Position numbers and translations under genes: made by a program | Part shown: positions 54,495 through 62,736 of the stretch, one piece after another | How the letters are laid out: every line of letters begins with the position of its first letter | How positions within the stretch are numbered: the stretch's first letter is position 1 | Notes under the pieces: model-generated | What the model saw: only the letters and a program-made list of their open reading frames with translations | The model's database searches: none | What the model was told of the DNA's origin: nothing | NCBI RefSeq assembly: GCF_037969765.1 | Contig: NZ_CP150207.1 | Span: 2,280,001 to 2,344,000, forward strand | Origin: Paenibacillus sp. FSL W8-0186 | Lineage (GTDB): Bacteria; Bacillota; Bacilli; Paenibacillales; Paenibacillaceae | Direction of reading: 5' to 3' | Length of the DNA: 64,000 bases

Positions 54495-55889
54495 GTGGGT
54501 ATTCGCAAAAGGCTGGTCGGAAGCTATCTTCTCGTCATTCTGACTACGGTGATCACCCTTGAGGCCATTCTGATTGCCGCCGTGAACTATTATTATTATC
54601 ACAATATCGAGCGCACCCTGGTCACTCAGGCCGAACTGTCGGCCTCTTTTTATGAGCAATACTTTGCGGAAGAAGACTTGGAACAGCAGGCAGAACGATT
54701 GTTGGGAGGGTTTTCGCATCATTTTGCGGGGCAGGTGCAAATTATCGGCTCCTCCGGGCAGCTGATTCAAGACACTTCGGGATTCCGGCTTGGGCAAAAT
54801 ATGACCGGATTCCCAGATGTGCGAAGCGCGATTGCCGGCTTTGCCGATACTTGGCGCGGCCAGGACTTGGCTTGGCAGGAGGAGGTGCTTGCGGTTTCCT
54901 ATCCGCTGGTGGCCAAAGGCCAGACCGCTGGAGCCGTACGGTTCATAACCTCGTTAAAGCAAACGAAGGAGGCGGTGAGGCAGATTGCCCTCATCTTCAT
55001 TGCGGTAGGCCTCCTTGTGATTGCAATTGTTGCCGCTGTTGGCATCGTGCTGTCCGGGACGATTACGAAGTCGATTACCGGTTTAAAGCGGGCCGCTGAA
55101 AAAATGGCGGATGGAGATTTCAGTGTTAGAGCAGAGAAGCCTTATAAGGACGAGTTGGGCGCACTGGCGGATACGCTGAATACGATGGCTGGAACAATAC
55201 AGCGGCAAGAGCAGCTCAAAAATGATTTCATCTCCTCGGTGTCGCATGAGCTGCGTACTCCGCTAACATCGATCAAAGGCTGGGTCGTTACGCTAAGGGC
55301 AAATCTCTGGAAAGGCAAGGTTACGCTAGAAGAAGGGCTTGACATTATTGAGTCGGAAACGGACCGTTTGACGGAGCTTGTCGATGAGCTGCTGGATTTC
55401 TCGAAATTTGGAGACGGGAGAATGGAGCTTAGCCGGTCATCACTTCACTTAGGAGAGTTCTTAACGAATATCGGACAACAGCTGCGGCCTAGAGCCGCAA
55501 GGCAAGGCATTGAACTGGAGGTTAAAGTGACGGAGCCGCTTCCTGTAATTTCGGCAGACCCAAACCGCTTGAAGCAAGTCATGATTAATCTGCTTGACAA
55601 CGCGCTGAAGTTTACGGGTTCTGGCGGGTCAATCGTTATTTCGGCTAGCCTGGCTGAAGGACAGGTCATCATTGCCGTTGAGGACACGGGATCCGGCATC
55701 CCGGAGCAGGACCTCCGGAAATTGCCTCAGAAGTTTTACAAGGGAAATCATAAGATGAGCGGCAGCGGATTGGGCTTGTCCATTTCCGAGCAGATCATTC
55801 AGCTGCATCAAGGACAACTCCAGATTGACAGCGAGCTCGGCAAAGGCACAAAAGTGACAGTTTATCTTCCGAGCGGGGATGCAAAGTGA
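54495..55889 (+). CDS. Sensor histidine kinase
   Basis: 464 residues from GTG 54495, 9 nt after GGAGGAAG. Membrane segments at ~8-28 and ~168-190 frame an extracellular domain of ~140 residues. HAMP ~192-245, phosphoacceptor SSVSHELRTPLTSIKGW with His251, N box MINLLDNALKFTG, DTGSGIPEQDL and GSGLGLSISEQI G boxes. It is complete and paired with the regulator just upstream (2-nt gap). Envelope-stress sensing is suggested by the following lipoprotein, RodA-like and PAP2 genes. Confidence 0.92.
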   Translation: MGIRKRLVGSYLLVILTTVITLEAILIAAVNYYYYHNIERTLVTQAELSASFYEQYFAEEDLEQQAERLLGGFSHHFAGQVQIIGSSGQLIQDTSGFRLGQNMTGFPDVRSAIAGFADTWRGQDLAWQEEVLAVSYPLVAKGQTAGAVRFITSLKQTKEAVRQIALIFIAVGLLVIAIVAAVGIVLSGTITKSITGLKRAAEKMADGDFSVRAEKPYKDELGALADTLNTMAGTIQRQEQLKNDFISSVSHELRTPLTSIKGWVVTLRANLWKGKVTLEEGLDIIESETDRLTELVDELLDFSKFGDGRMELSRSSLHLGEFLTNIGQQLRPRAARQGIELEVKVTEPLPVISADPNRLKQVMINLLDNALKFTGSGGSIVISASLAEGQVIIAVEDTGSGIPEQDLRKLPQKFYKGNHKMSGSGLGLSISEQIIQLHQGQLQIDSELGKGTKVTVYLPSGDAK

Positions 55890-55892
55890 ATT

Positions 55893-55935
55893 TTAACTAT
55901 TTCATAACCTTTTAGATTCTTAAACCATTTAGAAT
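55893..55935 (+). promoter_or_regulatory. Promoter of the lipoprotein gene with TTAACTWWTTCATAACC element
   Basis: TTAACTATTTCATAACC starts at 55893 and TAGAAT (-10) is at 55930-55935, again 37 nt apart, as upstream of the LCP gene (23412/23449). The repeats TTAAC and ATAAC are 11 bp apart, a spacing used by OmpR-class regulators. Confidence 0.55.
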
Positions 55936-55968
55936 AGGACAAAGAATAAGTAAGGAGCAGGAAGCCAT

Positions 55969-56508
55969 ATGCGGAACAAGCTCATGAACATATTTCTGGT
56001 GGCCGCAGTTATGCTTATGCTGGGCGGATGCCGAATCCCTGCGATGCCAAGCGACCTCATTACGGCTCCAAATGCCGTTGATGACGGTGATGAAATGCAT
56101 ACGAGCCTTCTAGCCCTGCTCCCTGATGGAGCTCGGCTGCTTACTATGCCTGACGGCAATCCGAATAATGGCATTTCCTACGGTGATCTAGACGGCGATG
56201 GACAGAATGAGGCTATCGTTGTATATGAAGAGGAAGTTGGCCGCCAACGTACGCTGAAAGCGGCTCTGCTAATGCGTCGGCAGGAAGCATGGCAGATTGT
56301 TTGGCATGGGGAAGGCAGCGGGCATGGTTTGGATTACGCGGGAATCCGTGATATCGACAGAGATGGGGCCGCAGAAATCCTTTTGGGCTGGTCGCTGGGC
56401 GCAGGTGTGAACGGGCTTGACATTTATGAATGGGACAAGGGCACATTGAAGCTGCAGGACAGAAAAGGATATCACGAAAGCATCGAGCTCAGGGAGATGA
56501 TGAACTAG
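55969..56508 (+). CDS. Lipoprotein with calcium-binding-loop repeats
   Basis: 179 residues, AAGGAG before ATG. Lipobox MLGGC near residue 21. Two FG-GAP/VCBS-like acidic loops are visible, ISYGDLDGDGQNEAIVVYEEE and IRDIDRDGAAEILLGW, like Ca2+-binding loops of beta-propellers, but the chain is too short for a full propeller. Likely anchored outside the membrane. It lies between the two-component system and the RodA-like gene, and may report envelope state to the kinase (inferred). Start of the operon that includes RodA-like and PAP2 genes. Confidence 0.75.
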   Translation: MRNKLMNIFLVAAVMLMLGGCRIPAMPSDLITAPNAVDDGDEMHTSLLALLPDGARLLTMPDGNPNNGISYGDLDGDGQNEAIVVYEEEVGRQRTLKAALLMRRQEAWQIVWHGEGSGHGLDYAGIRDIDRDGAAEILLGWSLGAGVNGLDIYEWDKGTLKLQDRKGYHESIELREMMN

Positions 56509-56550
56509 TCTGTTCCAGCGGCGCTTCTGCATGATGAATTGAGGTTAAGT

Positions 56551-57678
56551 ATGATTTTTCTCGAAAAGCTAAAAAAGCTGGATAAAGCAACATTATTTAT
56601 TATTATTTGTCTAAATGTCATCGGCACGGTAGCCGTATATGGGGCAACAGTGGGGACAAAGCTGGAGGGCCTGCATAAGAACAGTATGCTGCTCATCGCT
56701 TTATCCATGATCCTGATGCTGCTTGCGGCTTCTTTTGATTACAGGATCATTTTCGGCAAGCCGATATATATTCTCTATGCATTTGGGATAGGGATGCTGG
56801 CCTATGTTCAATTTAAAGGAGAGAACATCAACGGTGCAGTGCGGTGGTTAAGTATAGGATCGTTTCAGCTGCAGCCTTCGGAACTTGCCAAAATATTTAC
56901 GATACTGCTTGTCGCCCATATGCTGAGCCGAAAGCAGGGGAGGAAGCTTCGTCTAATTCAGGATGTGGTGCCGATCTGCCTGGTTTTTATGATCCCGGTG
57001 CTGTTTATTATCAAGCAGCCTGATCTGGGTACGGCGCTGGTCTTTGTTGGCGTGCTGCTAAGCATGCTTTGGATGGGCAATATCCGCTTAAGATACATGC
57101 TCATTTTCTTAGGCGGTGTCATCTTGATTATCGGAGCAATCGTCTGGTTATATTATGCCGATAATGCATTGCTGTCCAAGGTAATCAAGCCGCACCAAAT
57201 GGCCAGAATACAGACGTTCCTGGATCCTGCCAGCGATCCTGATAAATCATGGCATGTCAAAAATGCGATGCTGGCAATCGGCTCCGGCAGCTTGGCCGGG
57301 GACGAAGGATTTTTCCTGGAGCAGGGATATATTCCTTACGCCTATTCCGATTCTATTTTCGTAGTGATTGGGGAAAAATATGGCTTCTTGGGCTCTGCCG
57401 TACTGCTATTGCTTTATTTTTGCTTGGTAACCCGGTTGATCAATATCGTTATCGATAGCAAAGATAGGGCTGGTGCATATCTCGTTATCGGAATTACGGC
57501 CATGCTGGTGTTCCAAATTTTCGTCAATATCGGGATGCATATCGGGCTCGTTCCTTTAACGGGGATTTCACTGCCTTTTATTAGCTATGGGGGCAGTTCC
57601 TTGATCACAAATATGTTGGCGATCGGACTAGTTCTGAATGTAAAGATGCATAGAGAAGAAAACATACCATTACCGTGA
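56551..57678 (+). CDS. RodA/FtsW family peptidoglycan glycosyltransferase
   Basis: 375 residues from ATG 56551 (GAGG 8 nt upstream; TTG 56539 is an alternative). Multiple membrane segments. SEDS hallmarks: NINGAVRWLSIGSFQLQPSELAKIF, IKQPDLGTALVF, LEQGYIPYAYSDSIFVVIGEKYG, and PLTGISLPFISYGGSSLITN. The QPDLGTA and ending SYGG pattern fits RodA-type elongation enzymes. It polymerises lipid II on the outer face of the membrane. A paralogue of the gene at 24515, with the same neighbourhood flavour (envelope genes under TTAACT promoters). Confidence 0.9.
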   Translation: MIFLEKLKKLDKATLFIIICLNVIGTVAVYGATVGTKLEGLHKNSMLLIALSMILMLLAASFDYRIIFGKPIYILYAFGIGMLAYVQFKGENINGAVRWLSIGSFQLQPSELAKIFTILLVAHMLSRKQGRKLRLIQDVVPICLVFMIPVLFIIKQPDLGTALVFVGVLLSMLWMGNIRLRYMLIFLGGVILIIGAIVWLYYADNALLSKVIKPHQMARIQTFLDPASDPDKSWHVKNAMLAIGSGSLAGDEGFFLEQGYIPYAYSDSIFVVIGEKYGFLGSAVLLLLYFCLVTRLINIVIDSKDRAGAYLVIGITAMLVFQIFVNIGMHIGLVPLTGISLPFISYGGSSLITNMLAIGLVLNVKMHREENIPLP

Positions 57679-57714
57679 CTTTAATGGAAGTGAAGCAGGA
57701 AGAGAGGAAATGCA

Positions 57715-58392
57715 ATGAGATATTCGCACAGACAGCGGCTTGTAAGTCCGTATGTCATTGTTTGGGCCTTACTGGCACTGGCCGGATTTGGCGTGATCGC
57801 TTTTTTTGCGGTCCGGCAACCGCTCAATCCCTTTGATTTCAACGTGGCCGCATGGGTACAGAGTTTTGAGGCGCCGTCTTTGACTCATACAATGGTGTTC
57901 TTTTCCACACTGGGAGCAACCAAGTTTACGATACTGATCGCTATTGCGGCGATGCTTATATTGTTTTTCGTGCTGGAACACCGGATGGAACTAGTATTTC
58001 TCGCTGCTTCTCTTGGCGGGGCGGCTTTGCTGAATAAGCTGCTGAAAACGATCTTTCAGCGAGAGCGGCCTTTCGTTCATCGTTTAGTAGAAGAGACGGG
58101 CTTCAGCTTCCCCAGCGGTCATGCCATGGCCGCCTTTGCATTGTACGGGGCGCTTACTTTTCTCTTGTGGCGGCATATACGTCCTCAGTGGGCGCGTGTT
58201 CTCTTGATTGTCCTCAGCTGTTTGATGGTAGTCATGATTTGCATCAGCCGGGTCTATCTGGGAGTTCACTATCCAAGCGATATTGCAGGAGCGCTGCTGG
58301 CCAGCGGATTCTGGCTGAACGTCATGATTGGAATTGCCCAGTGGTATCAAGGGCGGCATGGCGCAGTGTCCGGATATCGTTTGCGGCAATAG
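57715..58392 (+). CDS. PAP2 family phosphatase, membrane-bound
   Basis: 225 residues, six membrane segments. All three phosphatidate-phosphatase motifs are present: KTIFQRERP (K-x6-RP), FSFPSGHAMAAFA (PSGH) and SRVYLGVHYPSD (SR-x5-H-x3-D). B. subtilis relatives include undecaprenyl-pyrophosphate phosphatases (BcrC) and phosphatidylglycerophosphate phosphatases. Next to RodA-like it may recycle the undecaprenyl carrier, which is inferred. AGAGGAAATG site before ATG. Confidence 0.88.
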   Translation: MRYSHRQRLVSPYVIVWALLALAGFGVIAFFAVRQPLNPFDFNVAAWVQSFEAPSLTHTMVFFSTLGATKFTILIAIAAMLILFFVLEHRMELVFLAASLGGAALLNKLLKTIFQRERPFVHRLVEETGFSFPSGHAMAAFALYGALTFLLWRHIRPQWARVLLIVLSCLMVVMICISRVYLGVHYPSDIAGALLASGFWLNVMIGIAQWYQGRHGAVSGYRLRQ

Positions 58393-58478
58393 CCGCTGTG
58401 AGTACTTCGCTTTCGTGCATCGAGTATGCGAATTCGTTATAATAATAGAAAAGTGAATGAGCAGGAAGGGAAAGCCAT

Positions 58479-59219
58479 ATGAGCGAACGACAAATTGAGC
58501 AATTGAAGATGATGCGCAACGAGATTACCCGCTTTTTATTGACTTACAAATTTGCATTGGACGAAATGGAGACGAAAATTGAAATTTTGAAGGAAGAGTT
58601 TGAATCTCTTCATGACTATAGCCCGATTGAGCACACGAAGACCAGGCTGAAATCGCCGGAGAGCATCATGAGCAAGCTGTATCGCAAAGGTGCGGATTTC
58701 TCTTTCGAGTCGATTCGGGAAACCGTGAAGGATATTGCAGGAATGCGGATCACCTGCTCCTTTGTATCGGATATATATCGTGTAAGCGACATGCTGCAGA
58801 AGCAGAATGATCTGAAGGTGCTGGAAATTAAGGATTATATCAAAAATCCAAAGCCCAACGGCTATAAAAGCTTGCATCTGCTGATCGAAGTTCCGGTATT
58901 TATGTCAGACCGCGTCGAGATGGTATGTGTCGAGGTGCAAATTCGCACGATCGCCATGGATTTCTGGGCCAGCCTGGAGCATAAAATCTTCTATAAATAC
59001 AATCAATCCGTACCCGAGCGTCTGCTGCAGGAGCTCAAGGACGCGGCAGACACCGCGGACGAGCTGGATCATCAGATGGAGCGCTTGATGAATGAAGTTC
59101 AGACGATCAAGCATCTGAACGACGACCATTCAAGTGAGGACCTCACCAGCATCATTATCAATAATCAGAAGTTCAATCTTCCGCGCGCGTTGATAGATGT
59201 GCTAGGGAAGCAGGAATAG
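58479..59219 (+). CDS. Small alarmone synthetase, RelA/SpoT domain
   Basis: 246 residues, AGGAAGGG site before ATG. One synthetase domain without hydrolase: SKLYRKGADFSFESIRETVKDIAGMRITCSFVSDIYRV, DYIKNPKPNGYKSLHLLIEVPVF, VCVEVQIRTIAMDFWASLEHKI. Catalytic Glu in EVQIRT and substrate-binding basic residues are present. It makes (p)ppGpp or pGpp from ATP and GDP/GTP/GMP under stress. It resembles B. subtilis YjbM/YwaC, with ~35 extra residues at the C terminus. A TATAAT (58438-58443) lies upstream. Confidence 0.88.
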   Translation: MSERQIEQLKMMRNEITRFLLTYKFALDEMETKIEILKEEFESLHDYSPIEHTKTRLKSPESIMSKLYRKGADFSFESIRETVKDIAGMRITCSFVSDIYRVSDMLQKQNDLKVLEIKDYIKNPKPNGYKSLHLLIEVPVFMSDRVEMVCVEVQIRTIAMDFWASLEHKIFYKYNQSVPERLLQELKDAADTADELDHQMERLMNEVQTIKHLNDDHSSEDLTSIIINNQKFNLPRALIDVLGKQE

Positions 59220-59263
59220 TAAGCACATTTAATTTCCCAAGGATGACGCATTAAATCATCCGG

Positions 59264-59346
59264 TGTATACTAAGGGATACAACAAAGCTCAGCAATTACA
59301 TGACCCAGCCTAAGATAAGAGCGAATCTTAGAGCTGGGTCATTTTT
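59264..59346 (+). promoter_or_regulatory. Promoter-hairpin unit E (candidate attenuator)
   Basis: TGTATACT (59264-59271) preceded by ATGACG at 17 bp; the hairpin GACCCAGC/GCTGGGTC (59302-59340), extended by CTAAGAT/ATCTTAG around AAGAGCG, ends in TTTTT. It terminates the alarmone synthetase gene. The next ribosome site is before the 18-codon ORF at 59406. Confidence 0.6.
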
Positions 59347-59405
59347 GTAGTATCAGGACGAGAAGCAATGATTGGTTTAAAAAGTTATTGAGAGGAGTGG
59401 ACTTT

Positions 59406-59462
59406 ATGGATTATTTAGTCGTTATTTCGTTAAGGACTATTCGTGTCAAGTTGACAAGATGA
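59406..59462 (+). CDS. Possible 18-residue peptide after unit E
   Basis: ATG with GAGGAG about 8 nt upstream encodes MDYLVVISLRTIRVKLTR, then TGA. Its 3' end overlaps the -35 of the promoter of the next gene. It might be a leader peptide, or the stub of a gene that unit E once controlled and that was cut off when the AT-rich downstream segment arrived. Both are inference. Confidence 0.3.
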   Translation: MDYLVVISLRTIRVKLTR

Positions 59463-59479
59463 AAATATTGGAATAAAAT
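59451..59479 (+). promoter_or_regulatory. Strong SigA-type promoter of the tandem binding-protein genes
   Basis: TTGACA (59451-59456), 17-bp spacer, TAAAAT (59474-59479). 36 nt before the TTG start of the first binding-protein gene. Confidence 0.8.
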
Positions 59480-59514
59480 GAAATATAAGTTAAATATTGT
59501 ACGGAGGTTTTATT

Positions 59515-60762
59515 TTGATCAAGTCAGTTCCACTAATAGCAGTTACTATATTAATAGCAATGATTACAACCAGTTGCTCTATGAGATCGACTAAACCATT
59601 TCCCAAGGATGCTAAGCTTGTAATTGATTTGGCATATACGAGTGAACAACATTTTAAGCAAAGATACTCGAATTTGCTTGAAATAGAGTATCCTAATATG
59701 CGGTTGAACATCATATCTACGAAAGGACTAATCCAGTCAGTCGATTCTTCAGCATGGATAAAACAAAATCCCGTTGACATTATCTATATCCCATCATTCC
59801 AAATAAAGAATTTCATAGAATCCGGATTGGTTGCCGATATTGAACCCCTTATCAAAAGAGACCAAGTAGATTTAGAACAATTTGTACCAAGCGTTATTGA
59901 ACTAACAAGAGAATATGGGAACGGAAAGTTATACGGTTTACCCCCGACCTTTTATAGTAGAGCTATTATATTTAATAAAGAACTTTTTGATCAATTCAAT
60001 ATCGAATATCCTCATGATCAGATGAGCTGGGAGGAGATTCTGACACTTTCAGCCAAGTTTTCAACGAATAATTCCGAATTGAAGGGTATATCCATTGGAT
60101 ATTCAACCCCTTTTGAATTAATACAGCATATCGGAAGGGTAGAAGGACTTCAACTCTTTAGTCATTCAAATCAAGCAACCTTGAATAGCAGCTCTTGGGT
60201 AACAGTATGGGAGAATGTTCTTCGAGCCCACGAATCTGGTTCTCTTGATTTAAATGCTGATCTTAATAATTATTTATCTCCATTTCTGTCCGGCAAACGA
60301 GCGATGGCCGTCATTTCATGTGAGGAATATAAGAAAATTGAGCAAGAAAAACCTTCTTTTAAATGGTCTATTGTAACCATGCCTGTCGACCCAGAGCAGC
60401 CAGATCAATCAAATGAGATAAGGATTCCAGGAATATATGCGATAGTTAACTCATCTGGCAATAAGGAAGCGGCTTGGGAAATGCTGAAACTTTTTGTTTC
60501 CAACGAAGCAGCACGCTGGGACTATCAATCAAATGATGGATTTTCAACACGTTTGGAACAATTAAGCACATTGAATCAGGATCAGCTTCTGCCATTTTAT
60601 CAATTATCCCCCAAATTAGGCGATGACAGCAAAGAACTGACTTTAGAAGATACCGAACTATTCAGTCAAATCATAGATAAGATATTCAGTCGTTCAATTT
60701 CATTACAGGAAGGTTTGGACGCATTACAGCAAGAAGCTGAGCAACAACTTGAAGGGAAATGA
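59515..60762 (+). CDS. Extracellular solute-binding lipoprotein, family 1 (orphan)
   Basis: 415 residues from TTG 59515, 7 nt after CGGAGG. Lipobox ITTSC near residue 20. Family-1 sugar-type fold: YTSEQHFKQRYSNLLEIEYPNMRLNII, YGLPPTFYSRAIIFNKELFDQFNIEYP, MSWEEILTLSAKF, FLSGKRAMAVISCEEY, and SSGNKEAAWEMLKLFVSNEAA. No permease or ATPase genes accompany it. It lies next to a paralogue of the same plan; both are noticeably AT-rich compared with the dhb region. The ligand is unknown; oligosaccharide is the family norm. It may be a sensor or share a transporter elsewhere. Confidence 0.83.
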   Translation: MIKSVPLIAVTILIAMITTSCSMRSTKPFPKDAKLVIDLAYTSEQHFKQRYSNLLEIEYPNMRLNIISTKGLIQSVDSSAWIKQNPVDIIYIPSFQIKNFIESGLVADIEPLIKRDQVDLEQFVPSVIELTREYGNGKLYGLPPTFYSRAIIFNKELFDQFNIEYPHDQMSWEEILTLSAKFSTNNSELKGISIGYSTPFELIQHIGRVEGLQLFSHSNQATLNSSSWVTVWENVLRAHESGSLDLNADLNNYLSPFLSGKRAMAVISCEEYKKIEQEKPSFKWSIVTMPVDPEQPDQSNEIRIPGIYAIVNSSGNKEAAWEMLKLFVSNEAARWDYQSNDGFSTRLEQLSTLNQDQLLPFYQLSPKLGDDSKELTLEDTELFSQIIDKIFSRSISLQEGLDALQQEAEQQLEGK

Positions 60763-60777
60763 TGTGGGAGGATTGTA

Positions 60778-62082
60778 ATGATAGGCAGAGGACGAGTTAT
60801 CTTCATTATTTTTTTGTTGTCACTTAGTGGCTGTTCGTTTGGGAAGCAGGATGAACTTGTTACTCTCACAATCAATTACCCTTCTGAACAACAATTTTAC
60901 CAAATGTATGCTCATGATTTTGAGAAAAAATACCCACATATTACTATAAAAGTTGTGAATCAAGATATGAACGAACAGTCCGTTGAACCTTCTACAGATG
61001 TTATATTTATAGATCAACTACATGTCTACAACCGATTGGTTGAGGAAGGGAATTTAATCAATTTGGAGAGCAATATACATAAAACTGCGTTTCCAATATC
61101 AGAGCTTTCTCCTATAGTTGTTAATTCATTGCGTTCAGAGGTAGATGGAGAAATATATGGACTGAGCCCGTCATTTATCAGCCACGCTCTTTATTATAAT
61201 CGAGAGCTTTTTGAGAAAAGTGGGGTTCCATTTCCTAAAAACCAAATGACATGGAAAGAAATATTCGATCTAGCCAAAAGATTTCCAAATCAAGGATCTG
61301 ATGGAGAGCGAATATATGGATTTAAATCAAATTATTATACAGCGATTGCTTTTTCTATGATTTTAAGGGTGGGTCAAACGGAAGGACTTCAATTTATTAA
61401 TCCCGAAACTTTGAAAGTTAATTTTCAATCGGATGAGTGGAAGACAATTTTTTCAGACGTTATTCAATTATTTCAATATAATGTTGTTTATGATCAAGAG
61501 GACACTATGACTGGCCAGATTGTGCCTTCACCGATGTTAACTGGCAAAGCTGCTATGGAAATTCAATCTTATTCGACTGCATACAACTTTGATGCTCATA
61601 GTCAGTTTGTTGGAGCACCGACGATTAAATGGGATATGGTAACCGTACCTGTTGCGACTAGGATGTCTGATCAAAGCGACTACTATGATATTCAGGAGAT
61701 TTACGGGATATCCTCTACGGCAAATCATGCTGAAGAAGCTTGGAAATTAATCGAATTCATTACAGGAGATACTCAGAAAATGAAGGCTAATGTTGATAAT
61801 CAACTAATCAATGGTCTGCCTGCGAGAACTGAACTCATTAAAGCAGCGGGTCACCATGACTTAAGCCCGCTATACGTATTAAATCCTGTAACTAACAGTA
61901 ATAATCCTTATGATTATATAGATTATGAAATTTTAAATGCATTTAAAGTTGTCGGACAGAGTATTGTTGAGGAGGCTATACAAAATTCACTTTCCGTGGA
62001 CGAAGCCATATATAAAATTGAAGTAGAGGGGCAGAGAGTAATTGATGAAACGAATTTAGCCAGTAGTACCCAATTAAAATAA
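60778..62082 (+). CDS. Extracellular solute-binding lipoprotein, family 1 (orphan paralogue)
   Basis: 434 residues, GGGAGG before ATG 60778. Lipobox LSGCS near residue 18. Same plan as the preceding gene: YPSEQQFYQMYAHDFEKKYPHITIKVV, YGLSPSFISHALYYNRELFEKSGVPFPKNQMTWKEI, MLTGKAAMEIQSYS, STANHAEEAWKLIEFITGD. The two share matching segments but differ enough to suggest an old duplication with separate ligands. 15-nt gap, so co-transcribed. No permeases follow. AT-rich. Confidence 0.83.
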   Translation: MIGRGRVIFIIFLLSLSGCSFGKQDELVTLTINYPSEQQFYQMYAHDFEKKYPHITIKVVNQDMNEQSVEPSTDVIFIDQLHVYNRLVEEGNLINLESNIHKTAFPISELSPIVVNSLRSEVDGEIYGLSPSFISHALYYNRELFEKSGVPFPKNQMTWKEIFDLAKRFPNQGSDGERIYGFKSNYYTAIAFSMILRVGQTEGLQFINPETLKVNFQSDEWKTIFSDVIQLFQYNVVYDQEDTMTGQIVPSPMLTGKAAMEIQSYSTAYNFDAHSQFVGAPTIKWDMVTVPVATRMSDQSDYYDIQEIYGISSTANHAEEAWKLIEFITGDTQKMKANVDNQLINGLPARTELIKAAGHHDLSPLYVLNPVTNSNNPYDYIDYEILNAFKVVGQSIVEEAIQNSLSVDEAIYKIEVEGQRVIDETNLASSTQLK

Positions 62083-62126
62083 CCCAGGAGAATAAAAGGG
62101 TCTCATGCGAACGTAAAAATTTCAAG

Positions 62127-62155
62127 GTGACAGCTTCCACTAGCGTGTGTATAAT
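62127..62155 (+). promoter_or_regulatory. SigA-type promoter with TATGGAA start region
   Basis: GTGACA (62127-62132), 17-bp spacer, TATAAT (62150-62155) in the string TGTATAATTATGGAA. It shares the TGTATAATNRTGGAA core with units A, B and D but has no hairpin before the downstream VOC gene. Confidence 0.75.
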
Positions 62156-62220
62156 TATGGAAAACAAGTGGTTGAAAGCGTTGTTATGACGCGGGAAATA
62201 ATGAAATGGAGGCTGTGCTT

Positions 62221-62580
62221 ATGAGTTCCAGTCCAATTTTAAGTCAAATTGGCGGGATTTTTATCCCTGTAAGCAGCATTGAACAGGCACGCGATTGGTA
62301 TTGCGATATCTTGGGGGTTCCCGCGGATGGCGATATATTGTTTGGACATCTGTATATTTTGTCTGTGAATGAAGGGATTGACCTCATATTGGACAGCCAA
62401 ATTTTTACCGGAGATAATGTCTTCCAAGCGCCGGCATTCCAATTCAAGACACATGACATCAAGGAAGCCTACGACTATATGAAATCCAAGCAGGTTGAGC
62501 TGACAACGGAAATCATGTATGATCAATGGTTTAATTTCAAGGATCCAGATGGAAACCAACTCATGATTTGTAAATGTTAG
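62221..62580 (+). CDS. VOC family protein
   Basis: 119 residues from ATG 62221 (GGAGG ~9 nt upstream; ATG 62206 is before that site). VOC pattern: GGIFIPVSSIEQARDWYCDILGVPADG, ILSVNEGIDLILD, and FKDPDGNQLMIC with the usual Glu-equivalent replaced by Met/Ile near the end, so metal binding may be altered. Small single-domain protein of unknown substrate. Own promoter at 62127-62155 and terminator at 62618. Confidence 0.83.
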   Translation: MSSSPILSQIGGIFIPVSSIEQARDWYCDILGVPADGDILFGHLYILSVNEGIDLILDSQIFTGDNVFQAPAFQFKTHDIKEAYDYMKSKQVELTTEIMYDQWFNFKDPDGNQLMICKC

Positions 62581-62617
62581 TACTATGTCTGCTGTTGTGC
62601 AAAGTAGATGATACAGT

Positions 62618-62645
62618 GCCGCTCGTTTTTGGGCGGCTCTTTTGT
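62618..62645 (+). terminator. Intrinsic terminator after the VOC gene
   Basis: GCCGCTC/GGGCGGC stem with a six-nt GTTTTT loop, followed by TCTTTTGTT. Confidence 0.7.
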
Positions 62646-62736
62646 TGCGCTTATTCATATGATGGCCGTTTCTTCCATTTCAAATGTAAGATAAAATACA
62701 GGAAAGCAATGGAAGGATTCGGGGGAGGAAGAACGG

